Assembly: GCF_010550605.1 (NCBI RefSeq)
Contig: NZ_JAAGNI010000435.1
Location: forward strand, 62,001 to 126,000
DNA: 64,000 bases
Source: Streptomyces sp. SID9727
GTDB taxonomy: Bacteria; Actinomycetota; Actinomycetes; Streptomycetales; Streptomycetaceae
Direction: 5' to 3'
Positions 52,896 to 61,074 of the stretch are shown here, one piece after another; position 1 is the stretch's first letter; each line of letters opens with the position of its first letter. The notes below the pieces were generated by a model. That model was not told the DNA's origin. It did not search any database and saw nothing but the letters and a program-made list of their open reading frames with translations. The translations under genes were made by a program, and so were the position numbers.

Positions 52896-53225
52896 GTTGT
52901 CCTCTGTTCGGTGAGGGGTGGGGGTAGAGGCGGGATGGTCCGCCCGACCGGACGGACCCGGCCGGGCGGCGGCCTCCGGAGCGGGAGACCGTGATGGCGC
53001 GTGGAGCAGGTGGGCTCAGGTGGGACGAAGGCGCCCGCACCCCGGACGGGTGGTGGCGAGTTTTTGAGTGAAGGAGTCGAATTTTTGCGGGTACTTGGAG
53101 GCAGATTTCTGGCATGTTAAAGATTTGTCAACGGCTCTGACCATGCTGTGACGCTTGGTGGTCGTTGATGACGCACCGTGCGAAGAGCGGAATGTTGGCT
53201 TCAGTAGGGGTTCGGTGTTCGAAGA

Positions 53226-53491
53226 ACCGATGTGACGGTCAACGCGACCTCGGAGGCGCCACGTACTCGGACGGCGTCGCGGACACGGTCACCAGGATCG
53301 TCCAGGACCAGGCCCTGACGGCCGAGGAGATGAAGGCCGCGATCACCGGCGCCAGCCGGACCACGCTGCCGCAGCGGTTCATCGAGCCCGCCGGGATCGC
53401 GCACCTCGCGCTCTACCTGGCCGGCCCCCACTCATCGGCCACCAACGGAGCGGCGCTCCGCGCCGACGCCGGCATGCTGACACGATGGTCC
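53226..53491 (+). pseudogene. Partial, degraded copy of the MarR-linked SDR gene (3' end)
   Basis: This stretch aligns base by base with 48291-48556. It reads ATYSDGVADTVTRIVQDQAL, TAEEMKAAITGASRTTLPQR, FIEPAGIAHLALYLAGPHSS, ATNGAALRADAGMLT. Differences include single-base losses near 53250 and at the end, where the stop codon is destroyed. The 5' two thirds are absent. Both copies have the same orientation and flank the GH87 gene. Confidence 0.85.
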
Positions 53492-54088
53492 GACGGTCGC
53501 CGGGACGGTCACCACGCGATCGCCCGCAGCGCCGTACGCCGGCCCGCCGGAGCCACGGCAGGAAAGGCCCGGGCGGCGCCCCTGTCCGGTACGCGGCGCC
53601 ATCGCGGGTGGCGAAGTCCGGGTGATCTCTCGGCGGCTTGGTCACGGATAGGAGGGGACCTGTCTGGGCGATGGGGCGAAGATGCGCTCCGGAGAGAGCA
53701 GCGGGTGGCAGTGCGACGGTCCGGCCGGGCGCAGGCCTCCGTTCTCGATCAGGCACGTGATCTCCCTCCACGCGGAGACGTGGTCGCCGCTGCCGAGTCT
53801 GCCGGCGGGGGCAGAACGCGCCCGCTCGCGCCCGGAACGGGCGAAGACGCGGCCGGCGCCGCACTCGTTCACGTACATCGGGGTGGTGCCGAAGAATGCG
53901 CCGAGCGCGGCAAGCGGATCGAGGTCATCGGCCTGAGCCCGTCTGGACCGGCATCCGCGAGAGCCTCGGCGGCGAACTCCCGGGCCGGTCACCGAGAGGC
54001 CGGGAGTTCGCCGCCGCATTCTGCCGTCGTCGCAGCGCGGCCCCACCGTAGTCAACGCCAGGATGTGCGGAGCAGCCCGAGAGGGCTG
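53492..54088. other. Decayed intergenic sequence
   Basis: The minus strand at 53660-53960 reads DDLDPLAALGAFFGTTPMYV, SGDHVSAWREITCLIENGGL and RPAGPSHCHPLLSPERIFAP. The first piece resembles the part after the HTH in XRE-type regulators, but this is too weak to call a gene. Confidence 0.35.
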
Positions 54089-55825
54089 TCAGGGCGAAGT
54101 CCCGACCAAGCCGACGGCCTCCCGCCCGGGCAGGCGGCGCCGCCCCGCTTCCGTGTATGAGATCCCGCGCTGCTTAAGGTGCCGGCCGATCGGCGGTGAT
54201 GCGCTGACCGCTTGAGCACGCCATCGTTTTTCGGCACACCAGCCTGCGAAGCGATCTTCGAGGCCCGGATGCGTCAGGCATGGAAACGCTCGGGTGTGAC
54301 TTTCGAAGACCCGGCGGTACGTACGCGGCACGTACAGCGGACGGGTGCCAGGCCATGGCCTGAAAACCGTCCGCTGAGTGTATGAGTGGAAGGCGCGGCT
54401 GTCAGGCGTCCAGGGCTTCGGATGTCTGGGGGCGGCCCCTCGGCGCAGTCCGGTCAGGCAGGTCACGGTGGCTAGGACGGCGGCTGTGAGGGCGACGGCG
54501 AGACCGGCGCGGTAGTCAGCCACGTCGGGGTGGACGGAGCGGCCGAGGACGGTGGCCACGAGACCGAGGATCACTCCGCTGCCGACCTGGGCGGAGGCGA
54601 TGAACAGGCCGGAGGCCAGTCCGTGTTCCTGGGGCCGGGCGCCGGCGATGGCGCTGATGTTCGCGCCGACGTAGCTCATGGGGAACCCCAGCCCCATGAC
54701 GACGGTGGCGACGCCGAAGACGAGGATGTTGTCGAGCGATCCGAGCGTCTCCGTCCACAGTGTGCCGGAGAGCATGAGGACCATGCCCATGGTCGCGATC
54801 GGCCACGAGCCGCGCCGCATGACCTGACCGGCCCAGCGCTGCGCGGTCAGCAGGGTCAGGAGTCCGCCCGGTGTGAAGATCAGGCCTACTTCCAGGGGTG
54901 ACCAGCCGTGGGCGTTCTGGAGGTAGAGGGTGGCGACGAACTGCCAGGCGATGTAGCTGCCTTGGAGCAAAAAGATGGTGACGTTGCCGCGGGCGAGTCC
55001 GGGCCTGCGGAAGATCGTCAAGGGTACGAGCGGCGCGCGGCGCACCCGTTGGATGTGAACGAAGGCGGTTACCAGGATGGCGGCCGTCGTGAGCGAGGCG
55101 ATCGTGGACCCGCTGCCCCAGCCATGGTCCGAGCTGGTGGAGACGCCGTAGACGAGTGCCAGCAGGGCCGTGGTGACAGTCAGTGCCCCGAGTACGTCGA
55201 CGCGCTGGCGCTCGTCGTTCGTCTTGGGGGGCGGGATGACGGCGGGTGTGAGTGCCAGCAGGATCATTGCGAGCGCGGCCGGCACGAGCAGGACCAGACG
55301 CCAGGTGCCGGCGGCCATGAGGCCGCCGAGCACGAGCCCGCCGGTGAAACCGATCGACGAGATCGACAGGAACGCCCCGAGGGCCCTGTGCCGCTTGGAT
55401 TCGTCGTCGTAGGTGTGCAGCAGGATCGACAGGGCCGCGGGGGCGGTGAAGGCAGCGGTGACGCCCTTCACGAAGCGGGCCGCGATCAGGACGGTGTCAC
55501 TGGTGGCGAGTCCGCCGACAATGCTGGCCAGGACGAAGACCGCGAGCGCGACCATCAGCAGCCGCTTGCGGTCGAACAGGTCGGCGAGCCGGCCGCCCAG
55601 GAGCAGAAACCCGCCATATCCCAGGACGTAGGCGGTCACCACCCACTGGAGGGTCTGCGGGCTCAGGCCGAGAGCGTGCTGGATCTCGGGCAGCGCCGGG
55701 CCCATCGCTGCCACGTCGAAGGCGTCGATGAACTGCACCCCGCACAGCACAGGGAGCAGCAGGGCGGTCAGCCAAGCGGGTCTTTGGACCGGGGGGAGCG
55801 GCCGTATGGCCGTGGGAGTCGTCAT
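54089..55825 (-). CDS. MFS transporter (EmrB/QacA-like drug exporter), with an abnormal C-terminal tail
   Basis: A 578-residue protein. About the first 470 residues are a 14-helix DHA2-type MFS: FIDAFDVAAMGPALPEIQHA, YVLGYGGFLLLGGRLADLFD with motif A (GGRLADLFDRKR), FVKGVTAAFTAPAALSILLH, and SIGFTGGLVLGGLMAAGTWR (motif C). The last helix ends at ALTAAVLATVTCLTGLRRGA. The following ~110 residues (PRHPKPWTPDSRAFHSYTQR and on) are hydrophilic, without family likeness, and look like translation into former intergenic DNA after loss of the original stop. The ATG follows GAGGACCCC. The esterase gene lies upstream on the same strand. Confidence 0.88.
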   Translation of the reverse strand: MTTPTAIRPLPPVQRPAWLTALLLPVLCGVQFIDAFDVAAMGPALPEIQHALGLSPQTLQWVVTAYVLGYGGFLLLGGRLADLFDRKRLLMVALAVFVLASIVGGLATSDTVLIAARFVKGVTAAFTAPAALSILLHTYDDESKRHRALGAFLSISSIGFTGGLVLGGLMAAGTWRLVLLVPAALAMILLALTPAVIPPPKTNDERQRVDVLGALTVTTALLALVYGVSTSSDHGWGSGSTIASLTTAAILVTAFVHIQRVRRAPLVPLTIFRRPGLARGNVTIFLLQGSYIAWQFVATLYLQNAHGWSPLEVGLIFTPGGLLTLLTAQRWAGQVMRRGSWPIATMGMVLMLSGTLWTETLGSLDNILVFGVATVVMGLGFPMSYVGANISAIAGARPQEHGLASGLFIASAQVGSGVILGLVATVLGRSVHPDVADYRAGLAVALTAAVLATVTCLTGLRRGAAPRHPKPWTPDSRAFHSYTQRTVFRPWPGTRPLYVPRTYRRVFESHTRAFPCLTHPGLEDRFAGWCAEKRWRAQAVSASPPIGRHLKQRGISYTEAGRRRLPGREAVGLVGTSP

Positions 55826-56091
55826 GGGGTCCTCATCAGGGAGAGCAGGAGCGGGGCCCGGTCCCGGGACCGGGGCGGGCATCAACGTGAAGCTGTGGCA
55901 TTGCCGTTCGCGGGCCGCGGCGGTGGGGCTTGGTCCGCGCGGGCCTTGGGCCGCGGGCTCCGCATCGGGTTGCCGGGGTGGCGCCGTGGGGCCGAGGAAG
56001 CGGAAGCAGGTGTCCGCTTCCTCGACTGGACGCCGGGCGTCGGCCGGGTCAGGTGACGGCGTGTTGGCGGGCGGCCGTCAAAGGGGGGCGC
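55826..56091. other. Intergenic between exporter and esterase
   Basis: No gene seen. Both flanking genes are on the minus strand; the 266-bp spacing suggests a separate promoter for the exporter. Confidence 0.4.
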
Positions 56092-57075
56092 TCAGGGCTG
56101 GCGGGTGCCGAACTGGCGGCGCAGGTATCCGTACCAGGCGTGGGCGTAGGCGGCACTGACCGCGGTTGCGGGGGCGAAGAGGTCGAAGGCGTGGAAGGCG
56201 CCGGGGTACAGGTGCAGTTCGACGGGAACGCCGCTGGCCTGCAGCCGCGTTGCGTAGCCCAGGTCCTCGTCGCGGAAGACGTCGAGTTCGCCGACCGCGA
56301 TGAAGGTGGGCGGCAGGCCGGTGAGGTCCGTCGCGCGCGCAGGCACGCAGTACGGCGGCACCTCGTCGGTCCCGGCGCGGTCGCCGAGGATCAGGTTCCA
56401 GGCACGGATGTTGGTCGCGCGGTCCCAGATGCCGATATCGGTGACCTCGTGACTGGACGCGGTGGTGTTGCGGTCGTCGAGCATCGGGTAGCTCAGCGCC
56501 TGGAACAGGGGCGCCGGCCCGCCCTGGTCGCGGATGAGAAGCGCGGTGGCTGCGGCGATGCCGCCGCCACCGCTCTGTCCGGCCAGGGCGACGCGTCCCG
56601 TGTCCATGCCGAGCGCGGCGGCCCGGCTGCGAACCCAGCGGTAGGCGAGCAGGCCGTCCTCCGCGGCGGCCGGGGCGGGGGCCTCCGGGGCCAGCCGGTA
56701 GTCGACGGAGGCGACGATGCAGCCGACCTCCAGAACCAGGTGCTTGAGGGTGGGGTCGTCCTGGGCCGCGTACCCGAGGACCTGCCCGCCGCCGTGGAAC
56801 CAGAGCAGCACCGGCAGCGGCCCGGCCGCCTCGGTGGGCCGCAGCAGTCGGATGGCGAGGGTGGATCCGTCCGAGCGGGGCGCCTGGACCTCCTCGACCG
56901 AGACGGACGGCTCGTCCGGGATCTGGGCCGCGATCGCCTCGGCGAAGGCGCGGACGCCGACGCGCGTGCCCTCCAGGTCACTGAGGTCGAACACGCCGGC
57001 CTCCGTCATCGGCACCTGCTTCAGGACCTCGGCCAGTTCCGGGTCGATCCGCTCGTGTGCGTTCTTGGTGTTCAT
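56092..57075 (-). CDS. Alpha/beta-hydrolase of the hormone-sensitive-lipase (acetyl esterase) family
   Basis: A 327-residue HSL-type carboxylesterase. The oxyanion-hole motif HGGG (LLWFHGGGQVLG) is at about 94-97. The nucleophile Ser is in GQSGGGG, near 168. The acid is in GELDVFRDED and the His in GAFHAFDLFAP. SVDYRLAPEAPAPAAAEDGL is the family's conserved stretch. It hydrolyses short acyl esters. The ATG follows GAAGGAG. It is divergent from the TetR gene, with three copies of a palindromic operator in between. Confidence 0.93.
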   Translation of the reverse strand: MNTKNAHERIDPELAEVLKQVPMTEAGVFDLSDLEGTRVGVRAFAEAIAAQIPDEPSVSVEEVQAPRSDGSTLAIRLLRPTEAAGPLPVLLWFHGGGQVLGYAAQDDPTLKHLVLEVGCIVASVDYRLAPEAPAPAAAEDGLLAYRWVRSRAAALGMDTGRVALAGQSGGGGIAAATALLIRDQGGPAPLFQALSYPMLDDRNTTASSHEVTDIGIWDRATNIRAWNLILGDRAGTDEVPPYCVPARATDLTGLPPTFIAVGELDVFRDEDLGYATRLQASGVPVELHLYPGAFHAFDLFAPATAVSAAYAHAWYGYLRRQFGTRQP

Positions 57076-57381
57076 GTCGTGCGTCTCCTTCAGGCTGCGC
57101 CAGCAGCCGGTCGTGCAGGGGAGGGTGGATCGTGTGGTCCGTTTCCTCAGGCCGTCTGGACGGGCGTGGGGACCGGACCGTGACGGAGAAGGGGGCGGAC
57201 TCGGCGCGCGGTGGCGCCGGTGTCGAAGCAGTGGCCTTGGCCGAGTCGTCGACGGCGTGCAGCCGTGACTCTGACGGGGCAGATTCCAGCGCCAGCCGGC
57301 ACAGGCGCGCCGCGTTGAGAAGCCGTTTGTGGTCGAGGGGGCTGTGTACGGGGGAGTGAGCTCCCCCTGGGCGAAGAGCCG

Positions 57382-57402
57382 TGATGTCAGTGCATGACAT
57401 CA
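57382..57402. promoter_or_regulatory. TetR operator, site 1 (perfect)
   Basis: TGATGTCA and TGACATCA arms separated by GTGCA: an exact 8-bp inverted repeat. It is the best of three related sites in this promoter region. Confidence 0.7.
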
Positions 57403-57411
57403 CCGTAGCAC

Positions 57412-57432
57412 TGATGTCAGTCCCTGTCGTCA
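57412..57432. promoter_or_regulatory. TetR operator, site 2
   Basis: TGATGTCA, 5-nt spacer, TGTCGTCA; same 21-bp layout as site 1, with two mismatches in the right arm. Confidence 0.6.
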
Positions 57433-57435
57433 CTC

Positions 57436-57456
57436 TGATGTCAGATTCTGTCATCG
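57436..57456. promoter_or_regulatory. TetR operator, site 3
   Basis: TGATGTCA, 5-nt spacer, TGTCATCG; same layout. It ends 17 bp before the TetR start codon, so binding would block initiation of that gene. Confidence 0.6.
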
Positions 57457-57473
57457 TCGTGTAGGATCGGAGC

Positions 57474-58094
57474 ATGAGCCGATGGAAACCGGACGCACGA
57501 GGCCGCCTGGAGAAGGCGGCGCTGGAGCTCTTCAATCACCAGGGCTTCGACGCCACCACCGTGGCGGAGATCGCGGCCCGGGCCGAGGTCACCGACCGCA
57601 CCTTCTACCGGCACTTCGCCGACAAGCGGGAAGTCCTCTTCCCTGGCGCCAATCCACTTGCCGACACCCTCGCGAGCGCCGCGTCCACCGCCCCCGCCCC
57701 GCTCGCACCGTTGGAGCTGGTCGCCTACGCACTGACCGAGGCCGCTTCCGTCTTCGAAGAACGCGAAGACCTGGTGCGGCAGCGGCAGGCCGTCATCGCC
57801 GCCAATCCCGAGCTCCAGGAACGCGAACTGGCCAAACTCGCCGCTGTCGTCTCCGCGTTCGCCCAGGCGCTGCTCGAACGCGGCTTGGAGGCCACCACCG
57901 CGGCACTCGCGGCTGAAATCGGCATCGCCGCCTTCAAGGTCGCCTTCGAGCGCTGGATCGACGACCCCGGCCGGCGCGCCCTCGCCCAGCACATTCGAGC
58001 AACCGTGGACGCCACCTCGCACCTCACCGCACCGGCCGAGTGTGCTGTCGCGACCGACGACGGAAGCTGCACAGGCCAGGAGGACATGGCATAA
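57474..58094 (+). CDS. TetR-family transcriptional regulator
   Basis: A 206-residue protein. HTH: KAALELFNHQGFDATTVAEI, AARAEVTDRTFYRHFADKRE, with TFYRHF as recognition helix; this is the AcrR-like group with a C-terminal domain starting PLELVAYALTEAASVFEERE. The last ~20 residues are polar and variable. The ATG follows AGGATCGGAG. It is divergent from the esterase gene and almost certainly binds the three palindromes just upstream. The MFS gene beyond the esterase may belong to the same regulon. Confidence 0.92.
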   Translation: MSRWKPDARGRLEKAALELFNHQGFDATTVAEIAARAEVTDRTFYRHFADKREVLFPGANPLADTLASAASTAPAPLAPLELVAYALTEAASVFEEREDLVRQRQAVIAANPELQERELAKLAAVVSAFAQALLERGLEATTAALAAEIGIAAFKVAFERWIDDPGRRALAQHIRATVDATSHLTAPAECAVATDDGSCTGQEDMA

Positions 58095-58440
58095 GTCGGG
58101 GGCGCCCCGGCGAGGGCTCCGACCACCCGCCCCCGTCGCCGCTGTGCGGATCGTTCAGCGGGCGCGTTCCGGGCCGGAGCGCGATCGCCGTGTCCTGGGG
58201 CTTCCTTGATCGCTGGAAGCGGCCCGTCGCTGCTCCCGATGCGTATGGCCCACTTCAGGGGACGGTGACTATGCGGACTGCGGCGGAGCTGTCTGAGAGG
58301 GAGGGGCGGAAGCGCAGGTTGATGGGCGGGGGGCCGGGCGGCACTGCCGGTCCATTGCGTAGAGCGTCGTCGAAGCCCATCATGCTGCGGCTCGGGCAGT
58401 TGGCTTCGCGGCCGTGCGCCTTGTGGCCGCCGCCGTCGGG
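58095..58440. other. Intergenic, no gene recognised
   Basis: It lies between the TetR gene and aldehyde dehydrogenase debris. Only composition-driven frames are present. Confidence 0.4.
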
Positions 58441-58730
58441 TATCCAGAGATCTTCGGCCACGTCGGCGTGATCACCACCTTCACTGACATCGACGACGCC
58501 ATCGCCCAGGCCAACGACACCGACTACGGACTGGCCGCCTGCGTGTGGACCACCAACCACCACCGCACACCGCATGGATGCAGCCATCGAGGCCGGCACC
58601 GTCCGGATCAACACCCGGGCAGGGATGAGCACCGGCAGCCTCCCCTTCGGCGGTTAAAAGCAGTCCGGCCTGGGCTGCGAAGGCGGCCTCGAAGGACTCG
58701 ACGTTTTCGTCATGTCCAACCTGCCGTACG
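58441..58730 (+). pseudogene. C-terminal remnant of an aldehyde dehydrogenase
   Basis: The plus strand reads [37 protein letters not shown], then after a frame change [25 protein letters not shown], stop (TAA 58655-58657), [17 protein letters not shown]. In intact ALDHs this is E(I/E)FGPV....F.D.DEAI..AN.T.YGLAA.VWT, then G.V.IN......PFGGYKQSG. One frameshift and a Tyr-to-stop change show decay. It is unrelated in detail to the intact ALDH at 31415. Confidence 0.75.
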
Positions 58731-58999
58731 GTCCGACCCGTCACGCTGGAAGGCTCGGGTCCTCATCGCGCTGGCGCAACTGGCCCGCCCCGCCTGACCT
58801 GCTCGGTGTCTCGCTTCGTGTACTTGCTTCCCACCTGGTGCTACTTCGTCCGGCACCTCAAGCTTCCAGTCCCCAGGCGCCCACGATCAAGGGGTAGCTT
58901 CACTTCAGGACCTGTTCACCGCCCCGCACACCTGTGACCAGTAGCGTTACTCCAGGCATTCAGCCCGGAAGCCGATCGTCCTTCGGCCGCCCGCTGTCG
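58731..58999. other. Intergenic, no gene recognised
   Basis: Lies beyond the 3' end of the HxlR gene (minus strand). No convincing hairpin or frame was seen. Confidence 0.35.
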
Positions 59000-59371
59000 T
59001 CACAGTCGAGTGTCTTCGCGTTCGTCGAAGTCCTCGCGTGCGCGCTCGATGGCGGACATGTGCTGCGAAGTCCAGGCCAGCAGTACATCGATGGGCTCTC
59101 GCAGCGTCTTGCCGAGTCGTGTGATCCGGTACCTGACGGCCACGGGGCGGGTGGAGACGACCTCGCGCTCGATCACACCGTTTCGTTCGAGGCGCCGGAG
59201 TGTCGCGGTCAGGGACTTCTGGGTGACCTGGGGGATGGCCCGGCGGAGTTCGTTGAAGCGGCGCGGGGACTCACAGAGTTCGTGGAGGACGGCGAGTGAC
59301 CACTTGTCGAGGATCTGGTCGAGCAGTTCGCGGTGCGGGGCATCGATGCGGACTTCGTGGGCGGTATCCAT
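59000..59371 (-). CDS. HxlR-family transcriptional regulator
   Basis: A 123-residue winged helix: LLDQILDKWSLAVLHELCES, PRRFNELRRAIPQVTQKSLT, ATLRRLERNGVIEREVVSTR and PVAVRYRITRLGKTLREPID. The (D/G)KW...(V/I)L..L....RF.EL.R.I..(I/V)..K.LT..L..L...G(L/I)(I/V).R pattern is diagnostic. Members often sense aldehydes, quinones or redox state. Divergent from the RidA-like gene, with a perfect inverted repeat between them. Confidence 0.94.
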   Translation of the reverse strand: MDTAHEVRIDAPHRELLDQILDKWSLAVLHELCESPRRFNELRRAIPQVTQKSLTATLRRLERNGVIEREVVSTRPVAVRYRITRLGKTLREPIDVLLAWTSQHMSAIERAREDFDEREDTRL

Positions 59372-59406
59372 GGCGAAACCTGGTCTCGTTGAAGTGTCTT
59401 CCAGTC

Positions 59407-59431
59407 ACTAGGTAGCTTAACGATACCTAGT
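59407..59431. promoter_or_regulatory. HxlR operator between divergent genes
   Basis: ACTAGGTA and TACCTAGT arms, exact over 8 bp, separated by 9 nt. The site lies midway between the two start codons, as expected for an HxlR-type regulator controlling itself and the RidA-like gene. Confidence 0.7.
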
Positions 59432-59451
59432 CGAGAGAGGCCCAGAGACTC

Positions 59452-59862
59452 ATGACCGTTCACCACTTCACCCCCCACGGCATGCTCCAGCCGGTTCCCT
59501 ACCACCACGTAGCCGTGGGTGCCGGGACCAAGCACGTACACGTCAGCGGCCAGATCGCCCGCCGTCCCGACGGAACCCCCGTCGCGCCCGGCGACCTGGC
59601 CGGTCAGGTCGCCCAGGCGCTTCGCAACACCGCCATCGGACTGGCGGGTGCGGATGCGACCTTCGCGGATGTGCTGCGTCTGACGTTCTACGTGACGGGG
59701 TGGGTGCCGGAGAAGATCGGCGACTTCATGGCCGGGGTGGAGGCCGTCGCCGAGGAGATCGGCCTCCCGGTCCCGCTGCCTCCGGCCTCGCTCATCGGCG
59801 TCGACTACCTCTTCGAGCCGGATGTGCTCGTGGAGGTCGAGGCGACCGCCCTCCTGGACTGA
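59452..59862 (+). CDS. RidA/YjgF-family protein
   Basis: A 136-residue Rid protein. Segments: HHVAVGAGTKHVHVSGQIAR, QVAQALRNTAIGLAGADATF then ADVLRLTFYVTGW, and VPLPPASLIGVDYLFEPDVL then VEVEATALL. RidA enzymes deaminate reactive 2-aminoacrylate/imines through a conserved Arg (R104 or R105 in RidA). Here the usual PARS/R position is PPASLIG, so the catalytic Arg is missing and it belongs to an imine-deaminase-negative Rid subfamily. It is divergent from, and probably controlled by, the HxlR regulator. Confidence 0.9.
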   Translation: MTVHHFTPHGMLQPVPYHHVAVGAGTKHVHVSGQIARRPDGTPVAPGDLAGQVAQALRNTAIGLAGADATFADVLRLTFYVTGWVPEKIGDFMAGVEAVAEEIGLPVPLPPASLIGVDYLFEPDVLVEVEATALLD

Positions 59863-59943
59863 CCCCCTTGCGGGACGTCGTTTTCACGAGCGCGGGCTTG
59901 GGGAGACACTCCCGGGGCCCGCGCTCGCGGCTGTGGCAGGAGC

Positions 59944-59990
59944 GCTCGAGTCACGCCCAGGAGACGGTGAAGAGATCTCGGAGTGGGGGG
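59944..59990 (-). repeat. 47-bp duplicate of part of the ArsR/DUF5937 gene
   Basis: It matches 36738-36784 at 45 of 47 positions and carries the coding sense on the minus strand (PPTPRSLHRLLGVTRA against PPTPRSLHRLLGATRA). It shows that a related regulator gene once stood here. Confidence 0.75.
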
Positions 59991-60129
59991 AGGCTGCACT
60001 CCGGGAGCACGGATACTGAACTCATCGGCCTGATGACTGCTGAGCGACGCCAGCAGCCCTTTTCTGCGATCAAGGCGAGGACCGACTGCCAGGGAGTGCC
60101 AGTACTCCGAGGCAGACACGGCGCTTCCG

Positions 60130-60348
60130 GTGCCTCGGGCGGAGACTGTGCTGTCCCGCCCGGCGGATGCCGAGCGCTCTGAGCTGCGGGTCTGGCTGTC
60201 TGCCGATGTGCCGGCCATCTTTCGTTTCCATGCGGCGGCCGGGCAAGCCGGTCCGATGGACCCGGAAGGCGACGACGGCCATCCCGTGCTCGGCTTCGAT
60301 GCCGAGGCCGATCGAGTCGTGCTCCTGACAGACCCGCAGGTCAGGTGA
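60130..60348 (+). pseudogene. Unrecognised C-terminal fragment
   Basis: A frame ending at 60348 reads RSELRVWLSADVPAIFRFHA, AAGQAGPMDPEGDDGHPVLG, FDAEADRVVLLTDPQVR. The codon bias and regular beta-like pattern look real. No start with a ribosome-binding site is evident, its 5' side is repeat debris, and its stop overlaps the IS110 remnant. No family assigned. Confidence 0.3.
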
Positions 60349-60640
60349 CCGCGGCCGACGGCTGCGGTTCGTAGAAGGCGCCGTCGCGGAGCATCGCGAA
60401 CAGCACGTCGGCCCGGCGTCTGGCTAGGCGGAGCAGGGCCTGGGTGTGGTGATTCCCCTGGGCGATCTTCTTGTCGGAGGAGGCCCGCGATGCCGAGTCG
60501 CTCGGGGAGGCGAACACGGAGAGGAGGAAGGCCCGTTTGAGCTGCTTGTTCCCTCCCCTGGACGGTTGTTCGCCGCGGATCGAGGAGCCCGAGCTGCGAG
60601 TGGCCGGGGCGAGACCGGCGTAGGCGCATCTGGCCAAGGT
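60341..60640 (-). mobile_element. IS110-family transposase C-terminal remnant
   Basis: The minus strand encodes ARCAYAGLAPATRSSGSSIR, GEQPSRGGNKQLKRAFLLSV, FASPSDSASRASSDKKIAQG, NHHTQALLRLARRRADVLFA, MLRDGAFYEP and stop. This is the Transposase_20 domain end (YAGL.P...SG.....G...RGGN..LK..L), typical of IS110 elements. The N-terminal DEDD domain is missing. Confidence 0.85.
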
Positions 60641-60656
60641 GAGCGAAGTAGCCACA

Positions 60657-60833
60657 GCCGTCGGACTCAGGCCCGTTCTCCAGGTCGAAACCGACGCATC
60701 GCCAGCCATCGGCCTCTATGAACGAGCTGGATGGCGCTGCGTCGGCAGCTTTGCAGCCGACTGGACGACAGTCGATGGGCGCGTCGCGCACATGCGCGTC
60801 TACCTCGCTCCGTTGGATGCCCACGCCCCCTGA
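60657..60833 (+). pseudogene. GNAT acetyltransferase C-terminal fragment
   Basis: The frame reads GLRPVLQVETDASPAIGLYE, RAGWRCVGSFAADWTTVDGR, VAHMRVYLAP. The L.V......AI.LYER.GW..VG motif is the last helix-strand unit of GNAT N-acetyltransferases. The acetyl-CoA-binding motif A and everything before it are lost at the IS110 border. Confidence 0.7.
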
Positions 60834-60990
60834 AACCGGCACGGCCCAGGCGGCAGCAGTCCTTCGTGCCGCAGGCAGCCCCTCCCGTCCGAGGGCTGAC
60901 GTACGAGATCGCGGCGATGGTTGGCCAAACCTTCAGCTTGTTGATCAGCCTCCTGCGGCTTGCCCCATCAGGGGCGGGAAGTCATCTGCC

Positions 60991-61074
60991 GCAGCCCGCA
61001 GCCCGCAGCCCGCAGCCCGCAGCCCGCAGCCCGTAGCCCGTAGCCCGTAGCCCGCAGCCCGTAGCCCGCAGCCC
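60991..61074. repeat. 7-bp tandem repeat, 12 copies
   Basis: Twelve consecutive heptamers: GCAGCCC in units 1-6, 10 and 12, and GTAGCCC in units 7-9 and 11. The single C/T variant is the only change. The unit length is not a multiple of three, so copy-number change would shift any reading frame across it. It lies in non-coding DNA between the GNAT fragment and the next gene. Confidence 0.9.

Noticed and set aside
57382-57456. Possible CRISPR-like or tandem-repeat array from repeated TGATGTCA
   Set aside because: The units are inverted repeats with short, unequal offsets in a divergent promoter, which fits operators rather than a CRISPR array.
60991-61074. Heptamer array considered as a CRISPR or as a coding repeat
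   Set aside because: There are no spacers, and a 7-bp unit cannot keep one reading frame, so it is a simple tandem repeat.
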